Below are positions 10,591 to 22,434 of a stretch of DNA of 64,000 nt, in pieces (the stretch's first letter is position 1; every line of letters starts with the position of its first letter). Made by a program: the position numbers and the translations under genes. The notes under the pieces were generated by a model. The model was given only the letters and a program-made list of their open reading frames with translations, ran no database searches and was not told where the DNA came from. The DNA is from Salvator merianae (Eukaryota; Chordata; Lepidosauria; Squamata; Teiidae), in contig QVOM02000103.1 of assembly GCA_003586115.2 (NCBI GenBank), positions 8,711,059 to 8,775,058 on the forward strand, read 5' to 3'.

Positions 10591-13500
10591 ATGTTGCAGA
10601 TAAAAAACAGGGAGGAGAAGAACTATGCTTATTCTGCTTCATGTCTTGGGAAAGGCCAGTCTGCTCCTCACTGTCTCCTGAACATTCTAGATTGGAAAGG
10701 TGGGTTAGAGATAGGATGAGAACAGGGGTATCACATGACTGATCCTTTTGAGCTGCTTTTTTTTTTGCCATGTATAAATGCAGCCAAAGTCATAGAGCCA
10801 TTAGGACTAGTAGTCCATAAATTTGTTCAAATATTGTTTTGAAATCATTCAAGCCAAAGGCCAGGACTACAACTCATGGCAGCTGCCTTTCTTTTTTGCA
10901 GCTAGTGCACACTGCAGCAACACTTTCATTGAGCTGTCTACCCCTATCCCATTGTCTCTTTTCTGATCTGTCACAGCCAGCTTAAATCCCACAGTGTCAA
11001 GGGGGTCACTTTACTGTTCCTCACATTGAACAGCATCTGCCATTTTGACGCCCAGTACATTAAATGTTATAATGCACCTTCAGTGACCAATCCTCACAAA
11101 TATTAATAACAGCAACAAAAAAAAATTGCAGGTGTTGATGAAAGAGTAATATTTATGCTTCAAAGGAGATGGAGATTCTAAGGGGAAAGGGACACATGCT
11201 TTTGCCAAGAATATTCTGCATTGATAACTTGCCAGAAAAGGATCCACAGAAGGAGCAGGCTTTACAAACAAGCCTGAAAGATATGGAACTGCATTGTGAG
11301 AATATGCTGGCTTCTTCCTCAAAAGAAGACAAAAAGACCGTTGCCTCATTTTAGATTTTTTAAAAAAATGAATAAATGACCTCTTTATCTTAGTCTGGGT
11401 GGTTTTGGTGGCTATTGGCATGGTAGTTTGTTCTGAACCTCCAGATAAATTAGCACATTGCATTTTCCAGAGGAAAAGGATGTTATTTTCTGCATGTTGA
11501 TACATTCATTACCTGTCAGTCAAAGGCTCCTCTTGGCACTTAGGTCCTGTTTTCTTGGCTCCAGTGGAAGAAAGCCAGATACGGGCTGGTAGTGTGGAGA
11601 AAGAAAGAAAGAAGAAAAAAAGGAGGGGGCTGGAGAGACCTTGGGGCTTAGGTGTTATTCAAGAACATCTGCTGGACCATAGTTTGAGACCTACTGGTAT
11701 AGAGGAACTTTCAGACTAGTAAATGAGCCCAGACACTTTCTCTCCTGCTGCATTCTTCTTTGAAAACTTTGAGATATGTTGAATTATTCTATCAGTAAGT
11801 TTCTCAAAGAAGATGAAAGGATTGTTTCCCCATCCCCAAGGACAAGCGCAAACACACAAGGCTCCAGAAGGAAAATCCATATCACTAGAATTCATCCCCG
11901 CCTTTGGCAAAATTTGCATGGCAGGGGGCAGCACTTTCTATGCATATTAAGAATAGCACTGCTAGTCCTGGCTGCAGTTTTGAGATGGGGTGAGAGGCTG
12001 CCTGCATCACAGCATCAAAATTGAGATGACCTTGGCATGGGGAGATTGTCTCCAACTCCATGCTGGAGTATGATGCTATGGGGATGAGGGCACCCTCTTA
12101 CCCCATGTCAAGATCACCACGATCTTGATACCATGGGGGGCAACCCCCTAGCATCAAAATCACAGCTAAACATGACACCAGAAGGTCACTGCACCCAGGA
12201 ATTGACTTCATGGACCATTTCCTATATCTGATCATTGACAAAATGGCCATCGAAAAAACTAGTAAGTTCCCTCATGTAGTGATATTAGTGGTGCAACAAG
12301 TGTGACATACATGTAAACATCACACCTGTCCTACACACTAAAAGTATCATAATGACACAAGGTCGTGTAGACCCTGTGCCATTCTGTCCTCTTATGGTAC
12401 CTTCACAGCACCTTAAAAGCATAGTACAATTCCAGTCTTTGTTTTCACCACTGAGGTAATGAAGATGCCTAGAACCTGAGGCTCATTTGTAGGTCCCTAA
12501 GTAACTGTATTTCTTCCCGTTGAAGAAATTAGTGAGTCTGAAAAATAAAATATTATTTTTCCCAAACTCTCCATAGAAAAATGATGTATATTAAGACAAC
12601 TGCTTGCTATGCAAAGTTTATGCCCTAATGATGCCACTCACTGCAACATAAGAATTTAATCTTTACTGTACACGATTTTGTGCTGATAGTCTACTTATAA
12701 TGTCACACATATATTGTGATCCTTCTGTTTGTGTGACTAGCAATTACCATCCAATTCTGACAGACCATCTCCCAAAGCAGTTTCTCCTTTGATAGTTGCT
12801 TCATGTGACAAGGAAATTTGAGTACTTTTATCAGACTGACATCGTTTCCTCCCCAAGAGCTACACAAATTAACAGAATGCAAATGATGAAGTCTAGGTGT
12901 TAAATTCTTAACTATAACTGAGTGATGATGATAACAAAAGACCAGCACTGTAGGGGCAGATGGTGCTACAAAGCTTTTGTTGATTAGTTGATAACAAGCC
13001 AATTATTTGTATATTTGTTTTCATTAGTTTGGAGAAAAAGGAAGGAGTGGGAAAGAGAGAGACAGAGAGGAGAACTTTTAAAAAATCTCAGAAAGTAGCC
13101 CACATCAAATATATTGTAATTATATTACAACAAAATGAATGAATGCTTTGTTCTCTGTTACTTATTTCTCCTTTCTTTTTCTCTTGATTAGGAGAATAAG
13201 GAAACATCTTCCCATCCCCACATTCAGTTATTATTTTAGAATGTTATTATTTTTATATTTTGTTCCATTTTATGTTTTTCATTTTATATTTTGTTTCTAT
13301 TGATGTTATCTGCCCTGGTATCTTTGGGTATAGGGTAGGATAAAATGCAAACAAATAAATAAATAAATAAATTGGCATGTGGACTGTCCTTCTTCCCAAT
13401 ACTCCTTAAGACAAGATACAGTGCACAAATAACAAACCTTCATTTGAATGCAACCAGCCAAATAAACAATAAAAGCCATATATCAACTTACCAGTAAGAA

Positions 13501-13700
13501 CAACAAAGAAGTAACATTAAAACTACAGAATAAATAAACAGCAAAGCAGAGAACTTGGCTGAATTTAAAACACACAAACTAGACAAACAAAAAAACCCCT
13601 ATCCGTGCTATAAATGTTTCAGAAAACAAATGTACCTTTGTTTAGTGAGAAAACATAGAAACACTAAGCACACTTTCAGGGCAGAGTTATAAACAATGTG
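10591..13700. other. Unassigned sequence, no gene seen
   Basis: The longest frame (minus strand, 11080-11505) ends in a leucine/phenylalanine run and matches no family I know. A 61-codon frame overlaps it on the other strand. Both look incidental. An (AAAT)n run is at 13354-13371. About 11940-12220 contains repeated calls of gatcatcaaaatc-like words but no clear repeat unit. Confidence 0.5.
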
Positions 13701-13701
13701 G

Positions 13702-14175
13702 CCTTAGGACCCTTTCACCCTTAATCCAGATTAAGAGCAGTGGCATAGCAAACTGGGGGCGGGGGGGGGCGGGTTGCCCCGGGCGGTGCATTGCGCCGGG
13801 CGGCCCATGCAGCCAGGTCCTTTTCTGCCCGCCCGGCGCGCCGGAGAGCGAGCGCGAGTGCGAAGGAGAGTGCCGCCCGCCCACCCACCAGTTGGGTGGG
13901 TGGGCGGCGGCGGGGGGGCAGGAGGCTGCAGGGCAGGGCGCCCTCACTCATGCTCTTCTGCTGCCGTTTTGCCCTGGGTGGCAAAACCTTTAGCTACGCC
14001 ACTGATTAAGAGTCTGTGTAGTTTGCATGTAGTCCTCCAAATCTGCATATTAATACAGATTGAGGAGGCCCCTCCCCCTGCTGGTCCAGCTCTGACTGCA
14101 CAAAACAGAGCAGGATTTGGATTAAGGAGACTTTAATCTGGATCTCTGGTAAACCCATTTAAATGTGGCCCTGAT
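13702..14175. mobile_element. TIR element relic, type A-like, split by a hAT insertion
   Basis: Begins ccctttcacccttaatccag and resumes after the hAT insert with ctgcatattaatacagattg and gatccagaag, words typical of type A. The right terminus is missing. Confidence 0.55.
13738..14004. mobile_element. Non-autonomous hAT element with perfect 8-bp duplication
   Basis: 267 bp beginning CAGTGGCATAGC and ending with the reverse complement of CAGTGGCGTAGC. It is flanked by attaagag on both sides (13730-13737 and 14005-14012), an exact 8-bp target duplication as expected for hAT transposition. The interior is very GC-rich and holds a hairpin, cgcccacccacca facing gggtgggtgggcg, at about 13876-13908. 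Overlapping long frames on both strands here are GC-composition artefacts. Confidence 0.9.
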
Positions 14176-14439
14176 CCAGAAGCAACACCATACCTCATGG
14201 TAGATGATTCTACAGTTTAACTTTCTGTTGTAGGATTAAATAATTCCTTCTGTCTGTCCTAATTATTTTAAGGTTCATTGGGAACTTTCTAGTAGTTCGG
14301 GAAGAAAGGAAGAAAAAAAAGTTTTTTGCTATCTAGTTTGTCCATATCATTCATAATTTTTTATACTATTGTCATGTTTCCTCGTAACTGCCTAATCTGA
14401 AATCAATAAATTACACATTTTTGCTAATTAGTCTTCAAT

Positions 14440-14790
14440 CTTGCCTTTGAGTTTTTAACAAGTCTTGGAAGGATGCCACCTGAGTCTAGTGATTCATTGA
14501 TCTTTAACTTGTCAGGGAAACCTACCACTTCTCTTGTCATCATTAGTTCATTCAGCTTGTTTCCTGAGAATAGGAGCTTAGGCTCCTGTGTCTGTCCTAT
14601 ATTCTTTGTAGTGAAGACAGATGCTAAGAATTATTCCAGCTTTTGAGCAATGTCCCCTTTAGACTATCTATGGTTCCTTCATCATCCAAGGAAGAAACAA
14701 CTTTATTAGCTGGCTTCCTGTTTCTTGTGTATTTAGAGATTTTTTAATTACCTGTCTTTACAGATTTACCGATATGCTCCCGATTTTCTT
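14440..14790 (-). pseudogene. CR1/L3-group LINE reverse transcriptase fragment
   Basis: On the minus strand one can read FLASVFTTKN, followed about 30 codons later by REVVGFPDKLKINESLDSGG and ILPRLVK. This resembles the N-terminal part of CR1-group reverse transcriptases (a NEYFASVFT motif, then a K-S-x-GPDGIHPRVL block). The key glycine/proline residues are altered and the frame is not open, so it is a dead fragment. The exact clade is uncertain. Confidence 0.58.
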
Positions 14791-15097
14791 TTTGTGTCTC
14801 TTTTTATTTTTAATTTTTTTAATTTATAACACTGTATCCAACTCTGCACCAGGGCTGGTCACAGCATACAATAAAACAAAAACACAAAAACATATTTAAA
14901 ATATAGCTCACCCAGCCTCTCTCCCTCCCACCCTTCCAGGACTATATTCAGAGGAAACTATAATTCAAAGGTCTGAGTGAAGAGGTAGACATTTTGACAA
15001 GCACTGGAAACCAGCGGCGGCCCGTGCCTTTAAGGGCGGGTTTTCGCGCAAGTGCCATGGCCGTTCGCGGGGCCTCCAGGCCTCCGTAGTGACACAG

Positions 15098-15378
15098 CAG
15101 GTTGCTACGATCAGGGCAACCAAGGCAGTCTCATTACCATACACCTGCCTGAAGCCAGACTGAAATGGGTAAAATCCATTTCCTTCAAGCATACCTGCAA
15201 CTGGATGGCCATCGATCTCTCTAATACCTTGTCCAAAAAGGGGATGTTTGCACAGGGATGACTGATAGTTGTTTAATACCTCTGGATCCAGGAAGGCCCT
15301 CTTCAGAAGGGGGCATACTACCACTTCCTGGAAGAGAGATTTCCAGGACTGAAAGAAAGGGAGACCAGGAAAAGTCAC
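15098..15378 (-). pseudogene. L2-group LINE reverse transcriptase fragment
   Basis: The minus strand encodes VVCPLLKRAFLDPEVLNNY, then FQSGFRQVYGNETALVALI. These correspond to the L2-type blocks PLLKK-LDP-NNYRP and FQSGFR-GYGTETALV. The homology stops at about 15098, where a GC-rich block of unknown origin begins (15014-15097). The frame is short and shows substitutions at conserved positions. Confidence 0.75.
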
Positions 15379-15379
15379 T

Positions 15380-16004
15380 ATTAGCTAAAATCACTTAGAG
15401 AAAAACGTAGAATGCCCTGTATTTTATTTTGTTACTTGCTATAGCTTCTTTAGAGAACTAAAGACAAGAGACCTCTGAGAATCCTTCAGTTTGTAACTAG
15501 GTTGAACTAGGATTTGGCAAGCATAGAAATGTCTGTGGGTATTATTTTTGTGTTTTTATCACCTTTTTGAATATTTCTCTCAACTTCATAAATCTTACTA
15601 TTTTAAAGGCTAACTCGAGTCTTTGCCATGTGTAGACATTGATTTTCTTGAAACCTCCAGAGTGGGAGGTTTAAACACTCCTCTGCCCCAAACTGGTATC
15701 AACACCCTGCTGTCAAATGTAAAGCAATTTCCTTCTCTGATGGCACTCTGCCCTATCAATTCAGCTCCTAGAAGCCTGTTAGCCACAGTGAAATGAACTG
15801 AGGGTTGCTGCATGTGCCAGTATGGCACTGTAGGTTGGCATGGAGGTCAACAAATTGGACTCCACATACAGGGCCCAACACCTCCTAAGATGACTGGACA
15901 GCAGCCATATAAACAGTCCCTCAGAATGGCAGTGCCATGTCTGAATTAACTCACCCTACAGCTGGCTTCTGTATGTACACACAGCTTGGTCTATTTTTGG
16001 CTCA
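15380..16004. other. Unassigned AT-rich sequence
   Basis: No recognisable gene or repeat. It ends at the target duplication of the L1 derivative. Confidence 0.5.
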
Positions 16005-16018
16005 GTCTGACTTAATTT

Positions 16019-16842
16019 TTTTTTTTATTGATATATAAAATCACACTTAATAACTCATGATTCGACAATTAACATTTTAAACTACTGACTTCCTACTTCC
16101 CAGATTTCTTCTATATTTCATACCCCCCAACCACACAGTTCTTATCTTCTACAGTAGTCCTCTTTTCTCTTCATTCTCTCCCTCCAGCAAACACCAATCC
16201 ATTTTCCAGGTCCACTTTCCAGCTCTTGCAAAAGTTCAATAGAGGGTTTCCAGTTTTCACAAAAATCTATCCACTGCCTTATTTTTCTGTAAATTATTAT
16301 ATTTATCCAATCTCCGCAAGCTCTCAGAATCTTCTTCTCATATCAGACTTTCAATAAGTTGGCTTCTGCCCGTTATTCTACTCAGTCACTTCTTAAGTTC
16401 CCCCTTCTGACTCCTTCAGGTTTTTTTTCTTTTTTCTCCTCCTCCAATCCTTTTCTTGCTTACACCAGAAATGTTGTTTATTCCCAGATTTCCTTTTGAA
16501 TCTTTGCTGCTTCCAAATATGGGTTGTTTCCGTTATTATTCGCCTCATATGTTCCTTCCTCCCCTGTAAGATTTTTTCCAAGACTTCCTTCAGTGAAAAA
16601 GTATAACCTTGAACTGTTATCAGTAGTAGAGACAACTCGTCTTGTCTTGTAGTCTGTATTTCTTGAGCCATAAATTTTGTCTGAGGAATTACTGCCTTAA
16701 AATCGTCCAGTTTCAAAGCCTTATCCTTTGTTTACAGAAATTCAGTGCGTATAGCACCTATTTCATTTTTAAGGTCTTGTCTTAATCTCTCAAAAGTCAG
16801 CCCCTGAATCTCAAAGGAACTCCACATTTCTTGAAAAATAGT
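16019..16842 (-). mobile_element. Internally deleted L1, 5'-truncated copy
   Basis: Flanked by an exact 14-bp duplication gtctgacttaattt (16005-16018 and 16843-16856), with the T-rich (poly-A on the minus strand) end at left. It aligns throughout with the 3' part of 29981-31619. The minus-strand frame 16716-16393 (107 codons, KLDDFKAVIPQTKF, lysine/arginine-rich C end) is homologous to the frame at 30810-30358. The duplication and tail show L1-type target-primed insertion. Confidence 0.85.
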
Positions 16843-17016
16843 GTCTGACTTAATTTAATAGTCTCTCAAAGACTTGTTTTAGAAATTGACAAAATCTGGT
16901 AGTTGAACCAGTCCCCAAACAGAGAGTGGATAGAGATATTTTTTTTGTTCCCAAGATAATAGAATCAAAGGTCACCTAACAAAGTGGAAATCCGGATTAA
17001 TCAGGACAGACAAAAG

Positions 17017-17544
17017 GGCCATGTTCCGACATGGCATTTAATCAGTTTACAGGGTGTCTTCAGTTCCCGCTGGCCTGACATGATCTTGCCTTTCCGTAGT
17101 TTTTCTGGACTAAATTGGTGAAATCCAGACTACTTTGCATTCAGTTTTAATGAGTTCTCCTGCTGTTCCAGATTGCTAGTCCGCTTTACTTTGTGATGTG
17201 AGAATGCGGAAGGACACTATTTGGGAGGGACCGAACTTTTGGAGGGGCATGCAGAGGGAGGGATCCCCATTTCCTGCCATCCAATGACAGACTTTGTTGT
17301 GGGCATTATGTTGTAAAGGGCAGGAATCCCCCCCAAAAGGGTAGAGTTTGACTTTCCCGCCCCTGTGACGTCAAGATTTGAACGTTGGGACTGCAGCCAA
17401 TCACTGACTGCCCAGGGAGGGGAATTGGGTGAGGGGTGGAGGCAGAAAAAGTATGGTTTCCTAGTGCCAAGTACAGTAAACATCAGTGTGAGAACAAGCA
17501 AGTTCTAACTGAGTCCATGTTAAAATGCAAGTGTGGGAACGATC
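17017..17544. mobile_element. TIR element, type F (divergent ends)
   Basis: Left end GGCCATGTTCCGACATGGCA; right end, reverse-complemented, GATCGTTCCCACACTTGCA. Flanking 5-mers AAAAG and AGAAG match at 4 of 5 under the same spacing rule as types A-E. No protein is recognised. Assignment to the family is less sure than for the other types. Confidence 0.5.
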
Positions 17545-17839
17545 AGAAGACAAATTCAGCCCTTGTACTCTTCTGATACAGATTAAATTTACAATGTCAG
17601 ACTGCGCCCAAGGACTTAAAAAACACACCCGAGTTTAACTTTGGAATTCACTACTATCAATGGCCATTAGCCTTGGTGGCAGCAGAAGGTGACAAGTCTT
17701 TGAAGGACAACTGCTGGGACATTGCAAGCGGAGTGAGCTGTGTGCTCATATCCTCCTGGGAAACTTCCATATGCAGCTGGTTGACCGCTGCCAGAGCAGA
17801 CTGCTGGAATATATCGGAAGAGATGTGCCAAATCAGTTT

Positions 17840-18310
17840 TGGTTCAATCCTGTTCAAATCAAAACAGGTGGTTCAATCCAGTTTGAGTCTAAACAACCAT
17901 CAACACCCCATTCAGAAGAGGCCAGTTTGAATCAAAGTGAACTAGGCAGTGTTTGAACAGATCAAAGCACCCAGTTTGATTTGAATCAGTTTGAGTTCAG
18001 CTGTGATTGTCCTTTAAAAGGGCTGCTTCCCAACTGATTTTTTAAGGTTTTTGTAAAACAAACAGGTTCAAACCTTTTGAGGTTCTAACTCAAACCAGAT
18101 GGATCCTATTTGACCCAACTTTAATTTGAACCGAACCCCATGAGGCAGGTCTGCCAGAAATCAGTCAAGCTGATTATCCTAGCCATAGAAAAAGCCTTAA
18201 AAAAGCCAAATGTGACTAATTAGCTGACTGATTTTGGCTAACCTGCCATGTGATTTGATTTGGTTTGATTTGAACTGAACTGAACCACATTTTTAGAATT
18301 TGTGCATTTT
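17840..18310. mobile_element. Relic of a TAGGGATGTGCAC-type foldback element
   Basis: Dense in ggttcaatcc, tttgaaccgaacc and gatttgatttggtttg words, the AACC/GGTT-rich interior seen in sauropsid foldback hAT elements. The termini are not preserved, so the assignment is by composition only. Confidence 0.35.
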
Positions 18311-18649
18311 CTATGGATGGGGCTTGGGTCCAATCTAGTGGAGTACTTCTTACCTTACCTGGTGACAGTAGTGAAATAAATAGGAGGTTTTTTTGGAGAG
18401 CCAGTGAAAGGCCAGGAGCCCCTGTTCTCTACTAAGGGCAATCTGCAAAGAATCTTGTATAGTGCACTTTTTCCAGTGGTAGAATCCTAAGGGGTGGGAG
18501 GAAACATTTCTGTAGATCTCATGGCAATGAAAATTCTGTTTATGCTCTTTTAACTATATCTACATCTGAAACTATTGTTAAACCAGTAATAAGGCCTTAT
18601 AGGTCAACACCAGCCTCAAGAGTTTGATACAGAAGTGTTTTAGACAGCT

Positions 18650-19190
18650 AAGTCATGTTGTTTATCATTGGCATTTTTTTAGAGCAGTTTGTTGTTTATA
18701 TCATCATTCATTCACTATAATATGGTTATTCCACAGCTTAAAATACATTTACATATTACTTTTCATTTAAAATCCTTTACTTATTCTCAAATTTATCTGC
18801 TTTCCTGTAACTCCCCCCTCCCTTCCACAGACCAATCATCCAGAGTCATCCTCCATTAATAACCTTTTCCCAACATTTTTAATACTATTCTTTACCATTG
18901 GTTTTATATGATTTCATCTAGCAAAGCAAATGATCAATCTGGAAGCTATATTTTGCAGCTTTTCAGCATTCCATACTGTATACATCATGATCATCTAAAT
19001 GGGACATTGCCAAATTGAGTTATCATGGCAAGATTTATCTGCCCCCAAACATCTCTAACTGATGAACTATCCAGAAAAAAATGTAAACCATGGCACTGAA
19101 GATACTTAGTTTTCCAGCAAATTGTATCCCAAAAGTAGAAGTTGCTATTGCTGTAACATTTATAAAATCTGTACATAGCTTACTCTTGTC
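18650..19190 (-). mobile_element. Probable LINE 3' end fragment
   Basis: The minus strand at 19176-18991 reads HGLHFFLDSSSVRDVWGQI, which resembles the H-x-FWxCPxVRxFW segment at the end of several LINE reverse transcriptases. The T-rich stretch to its left fits a 3' untranslated region read on the minus strand. Low information. Confidence 0.35.
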
Positions 19191-19681
19191 AGACACTGAA
19201 GGGTCTTGGAAGATCTAACATACATTCATATATGGAAAATGGGGTGAACTGAGGGCATCCAGAGGGTGCTTCCACCATACACAGATACCCACATTGAGTC
19301 TTGCAACCAAAAAAATATCCTTTCAGGAGGATGGGATAAAGGGCTCTGAGGGTGACTTTAAGGCATTGAGGACAATGGGGATGACGTGTGCCATTGTTAG
19401 TTGCCGCTTTCTAAGTGATACATGCTTGCTGTAATGATTGTTGTGGAAGAGCAGGAGAAAATAATCAAGAACATGATTGTTACAATCACCCTAAGCATTC
19501 GGTTTCAAAACTTCTTGCTAGTTTAGTTGGACTGTTTCCGGGAGAGGGAAGAAACAAATGAATTGAAAAAAGAGGGAGAGTGGTGTGACTAAAATGGTGC
19601 TTGGAATGGATTTGCAGGGCCCAATCAATCTTTTTTGAAAGACAGATAATCAGGTTCTTTTTCAATGCTTCATCTACATAA
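19191..19681. other. Unassigned sequence
   Basis: Nothing recognised. Short frames only. Confidence 0.45.
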
Positions 19682-19686
19682 TCCTG

Positions 19687-20287
19687 GGCCTTTTCACACT
19701 TTCCTCCATAGCGCAGGTTAATCCGTCCATGCTGCAAGGTCTTGGAACAAAACACCAACAAGATACCATCATTTGCAGTGCAAATCCTGGTATCCTGCTG
19801 ACATCCTGTGCCATGGCAGTGGCCAGAAAACATCTGGTCATTGCCATGGTGACTGACAATGCTGTGCAGTTCTGTGTTCACTCACTAGTTTCAACTGCCT
19901 CTGCACTTTGTGAAGGCCTAAGCAATTGGGAGCAGGCTACAGCAGCTCCCATTCACTACCTGCTGTGAAACACAAAGTCATGCTTCACAGCTGTACCAGG
20001 AGTAACTTGACTGTTCTCAGTACAACGCATTTGTACCCACTTCCAGATGTGAATGCACAGTTGCATGGCACAGTTGCACCTGTGTGATTGTGCAGCATTG
20101 CCAGTTGCCATGGCTGAGGCCAGAAGCTTCCTGACTGTTGTCATGGCACAGAACAGCAGCAGGACACCAGCATTTGCACTGCAAATGCTGTATCCCTTGC
20201 AGTCTAGACGGTCTTCATGCTGCAAGGTCTATTCCACTGTGGAATGCTTGCTGGTGAACATTCCACAGTAGAAAGTGCAAACAGACC
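19687..20287. mobile_element. TIR element, type B, long foldback form
   Basis: 601 bp with ends GGCCTTTTCACACTTTC and, reverse-complemented, GGTCTGTTTGCACTTTC. Left-arm motifs (tttgcagtgcaaatcctggt, ccatggcagtggccag) recur inverted in the right arm (ccatggctgaggccag, tttgcactgcaaatgctg), so the whole element is a long imperfect inverted repeat. A small hairpin, gctgtgaaacacaaa facing atgcttcacagc, is central. The flanks TCCTG and CCCAA do not match, so the insertion is old or the border shifted. Confidence 0.78.
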
Positions 20288-21324
20288 CCCAACTTGAGAA
20301 GGTTTCTGTAGCTAGGCTTAAGATTATTAATGAATACATAACTCAGTCATTTGTAAAGGAAGGATTTAAACTAACAATTTTGTAGAATAGGAGCCTGAAA
20401 GCTTGTTTTACTAGAGAATTAACAGAATTCTAGTGAACTCCCATTTTAATGTATGATATAGCATGGGATCATCTATTTGTTAAATCTAAGTCTGTTAAAT
20501 CCAAGAGAAATTTAAAATATTTTTTGACACTAAAAGAGAACTCATTTCCCAGTTGTGGAAAACAGTTGTCTGGTTATTTGCTTTGGATTTCAGGCTTTAT
20601 GCTATACACAGAAGAGGATCTTGAAGGGTATACAGGCTTGAAATTTCATAAGATTGATTGGCCAGAAATATGTCCATAAAATCAGAAGTCTATTAAATCA
20701 AAATCGGTTAAATAGTTTATTGTACAATCAGTGACAGACTCAGAGAATCAGTTTTACATTCAATGCTTCAAATACAATAGAAAATTCTTCTTTAATGAAT
20801 GGAAGAACATTGAATAAATAAATTAAATGCAGCTGTTTCCTTCATAATCTTCCCCTATGCTTCACCAACTCTTGGCAGCAGCACCATCTCCAACCAGCAC
20901 TGGGTACCAATGACTGATACCACCAGTGTACAGTGAGGTGAGATAAGCAGCATGACAAAGCATTGCTCCTCACAAGAGCTTGGCCTTCTTTACACTGCTC
21001 AGGACCCTGGAACTCACCCCAGACATCATGGGTATCATTGCATACAATGACTTAGACAAGATCTGCACAGGAATAGAGAAGAGTGCTACATGTGTAGCAT
21101 TCATTTTCCTTAAAATTCAGGGCCATGCTGTCTGCATACCACTCAGCAAGATTAAAGTCAGAGGGGTCCGAGCAATGTACTTGATGGACAGGGGATCCTT
21201 TTCATTTGCTGATTTTATTGCATTTTATATTCTGTTTTTCTTCTCTTTGTTTAACCATCCTGGAACTTCAGTGTAGGGCATAAAAATCAAATCATTAACT
21301 GAAAGTCAAGTTCTTCTCTGGTGT
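20288..21324. other. Unassigned sequence
   Basis: The frame at 20980-21276 (98 codons) matches no family I know. No repeat is recognised. Confidence 0.45.
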
Positions 21325-21490
21325 GGCACCTATAGCAAATTCTTCTCTGTCATGGCACCTATACTCGGGAGTTCTTTCCCCTCAGATATCCATGATGTGT
21401 CCCTAACATATCTTTTAGGGGTCTGTTGAAAATGCATCTCTTCATCCAAGTGCTCAGACTATGGCCATCTGGATGTTCCTAACTATAGCT
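21325..21490 (+). mobile_element. Possible L2-group LINE 3' end
   Basis: The words tcccctcagatatcc and tctgttgaaaatgcatctcttc resemble the end of L2-type ORF2 (IR...F...LKTHLF). Weak similarity read by eye. Confidence 0.35.
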
Positions 21491-22380
21491 TTTACCAGCC
21501 CCAGTCCATCTGTTCAATGGCAAAGAATGATGGGAGCTGCTCTATGAAAATATACAAACTGAAGATCAACCAGAGTTATACAAAACAGATATTTGGATTG
21601 ACAATAAACAGAGAACTGCAATTCACCATTTGGGCAGTTTGCAAAGAAGAATTCCCTATTTATGAAGAAATGAAAGATATAATCAATTCCTCAGGGTATC
21701 TCAGGAGCTATAGCATGATGGAACACCTTGCTGTTGGAATTAACCTTGACTTTCAGTTACATTAAAAGGGATAATTGGTTCCTTTTGGCCATGAAGCGGA
21801 GTAGAAAAGTTGATCCTTAGTTCACTTCTTAGCCATCGTGATATTTGATGCTTCTGCAACAGAACTGGCAGCTTAAATTAGTGGTTTATCAGAGACCAGA
21901 AGGATGGAAACTGATGCTAAAGCAAAGGATGATAAATCACATGACACAGAGCAAATGTAACTGTGATTAATGAAACATTGAAAATCAACAAAGAGAGAGC
22001 CAACTGTGAAAAGAGATAACAAAACCCACAAAGAGCATATTATTGTCTACAGTGGCGTAATTAACTTCCCAACTCCCCATGTTCAGCAGCTATGATTTAA
22101 CTAAGGCTTTCTATTGTAATAGTATGATTACAAGATGTTCCCCCTCCTTAGATTAAGTACTGATGATTGAAACTACATTTTTGACCAGTGCATGGAATCG
22201 ACAGAATGTCAAAGATGAAGATACTGCAATTTGCAATAAAAGTTACAATAAACACTTATGAGTCTTTGAACTTCCATTCTTCCTGCAGAAGACAGTAGGA
22301 AGAAAAGAAAAAAATAACGTCCATTTTGATGTATCAGGTTCTTCAAATATTTAAATCTCGGTAGAACTCTTTCATTATCA
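21491..22380. other. Unassigned sequence
   Basis: A lone cagtggcgtaatta at 22052 looks like a hAT terminal repeat without a partner end. No gene is seen. Confidence 0.4.
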
Positions 22381-22385
22381 GAGAA

Positions 22386-22432
22386 AGAAAAGAAAAGAAA
22401 AGAAAAGAAAAGAAAAGAAAAGAAAAGAAAAG
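22386..22432 (+). repeat. (AAAAG)n microsatellite
   Basis: About nine uninterrupted AAAAG units. Confidence 0.95.
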
Positions 22433-22434
22433 AG

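Noticed and set aside
11080..11505. 141-codon minus-strand frame
   Set aside because: Ends in a simple L/F run, has no known motif, and is opposed by another frame. Best explained by chance.
13687..14136. Four overlapping GC-rich frames on both strands
   Set aside because: They come from the GC-rich interior of a non-autonomous hAT element, lack family similarity and overlap each other.
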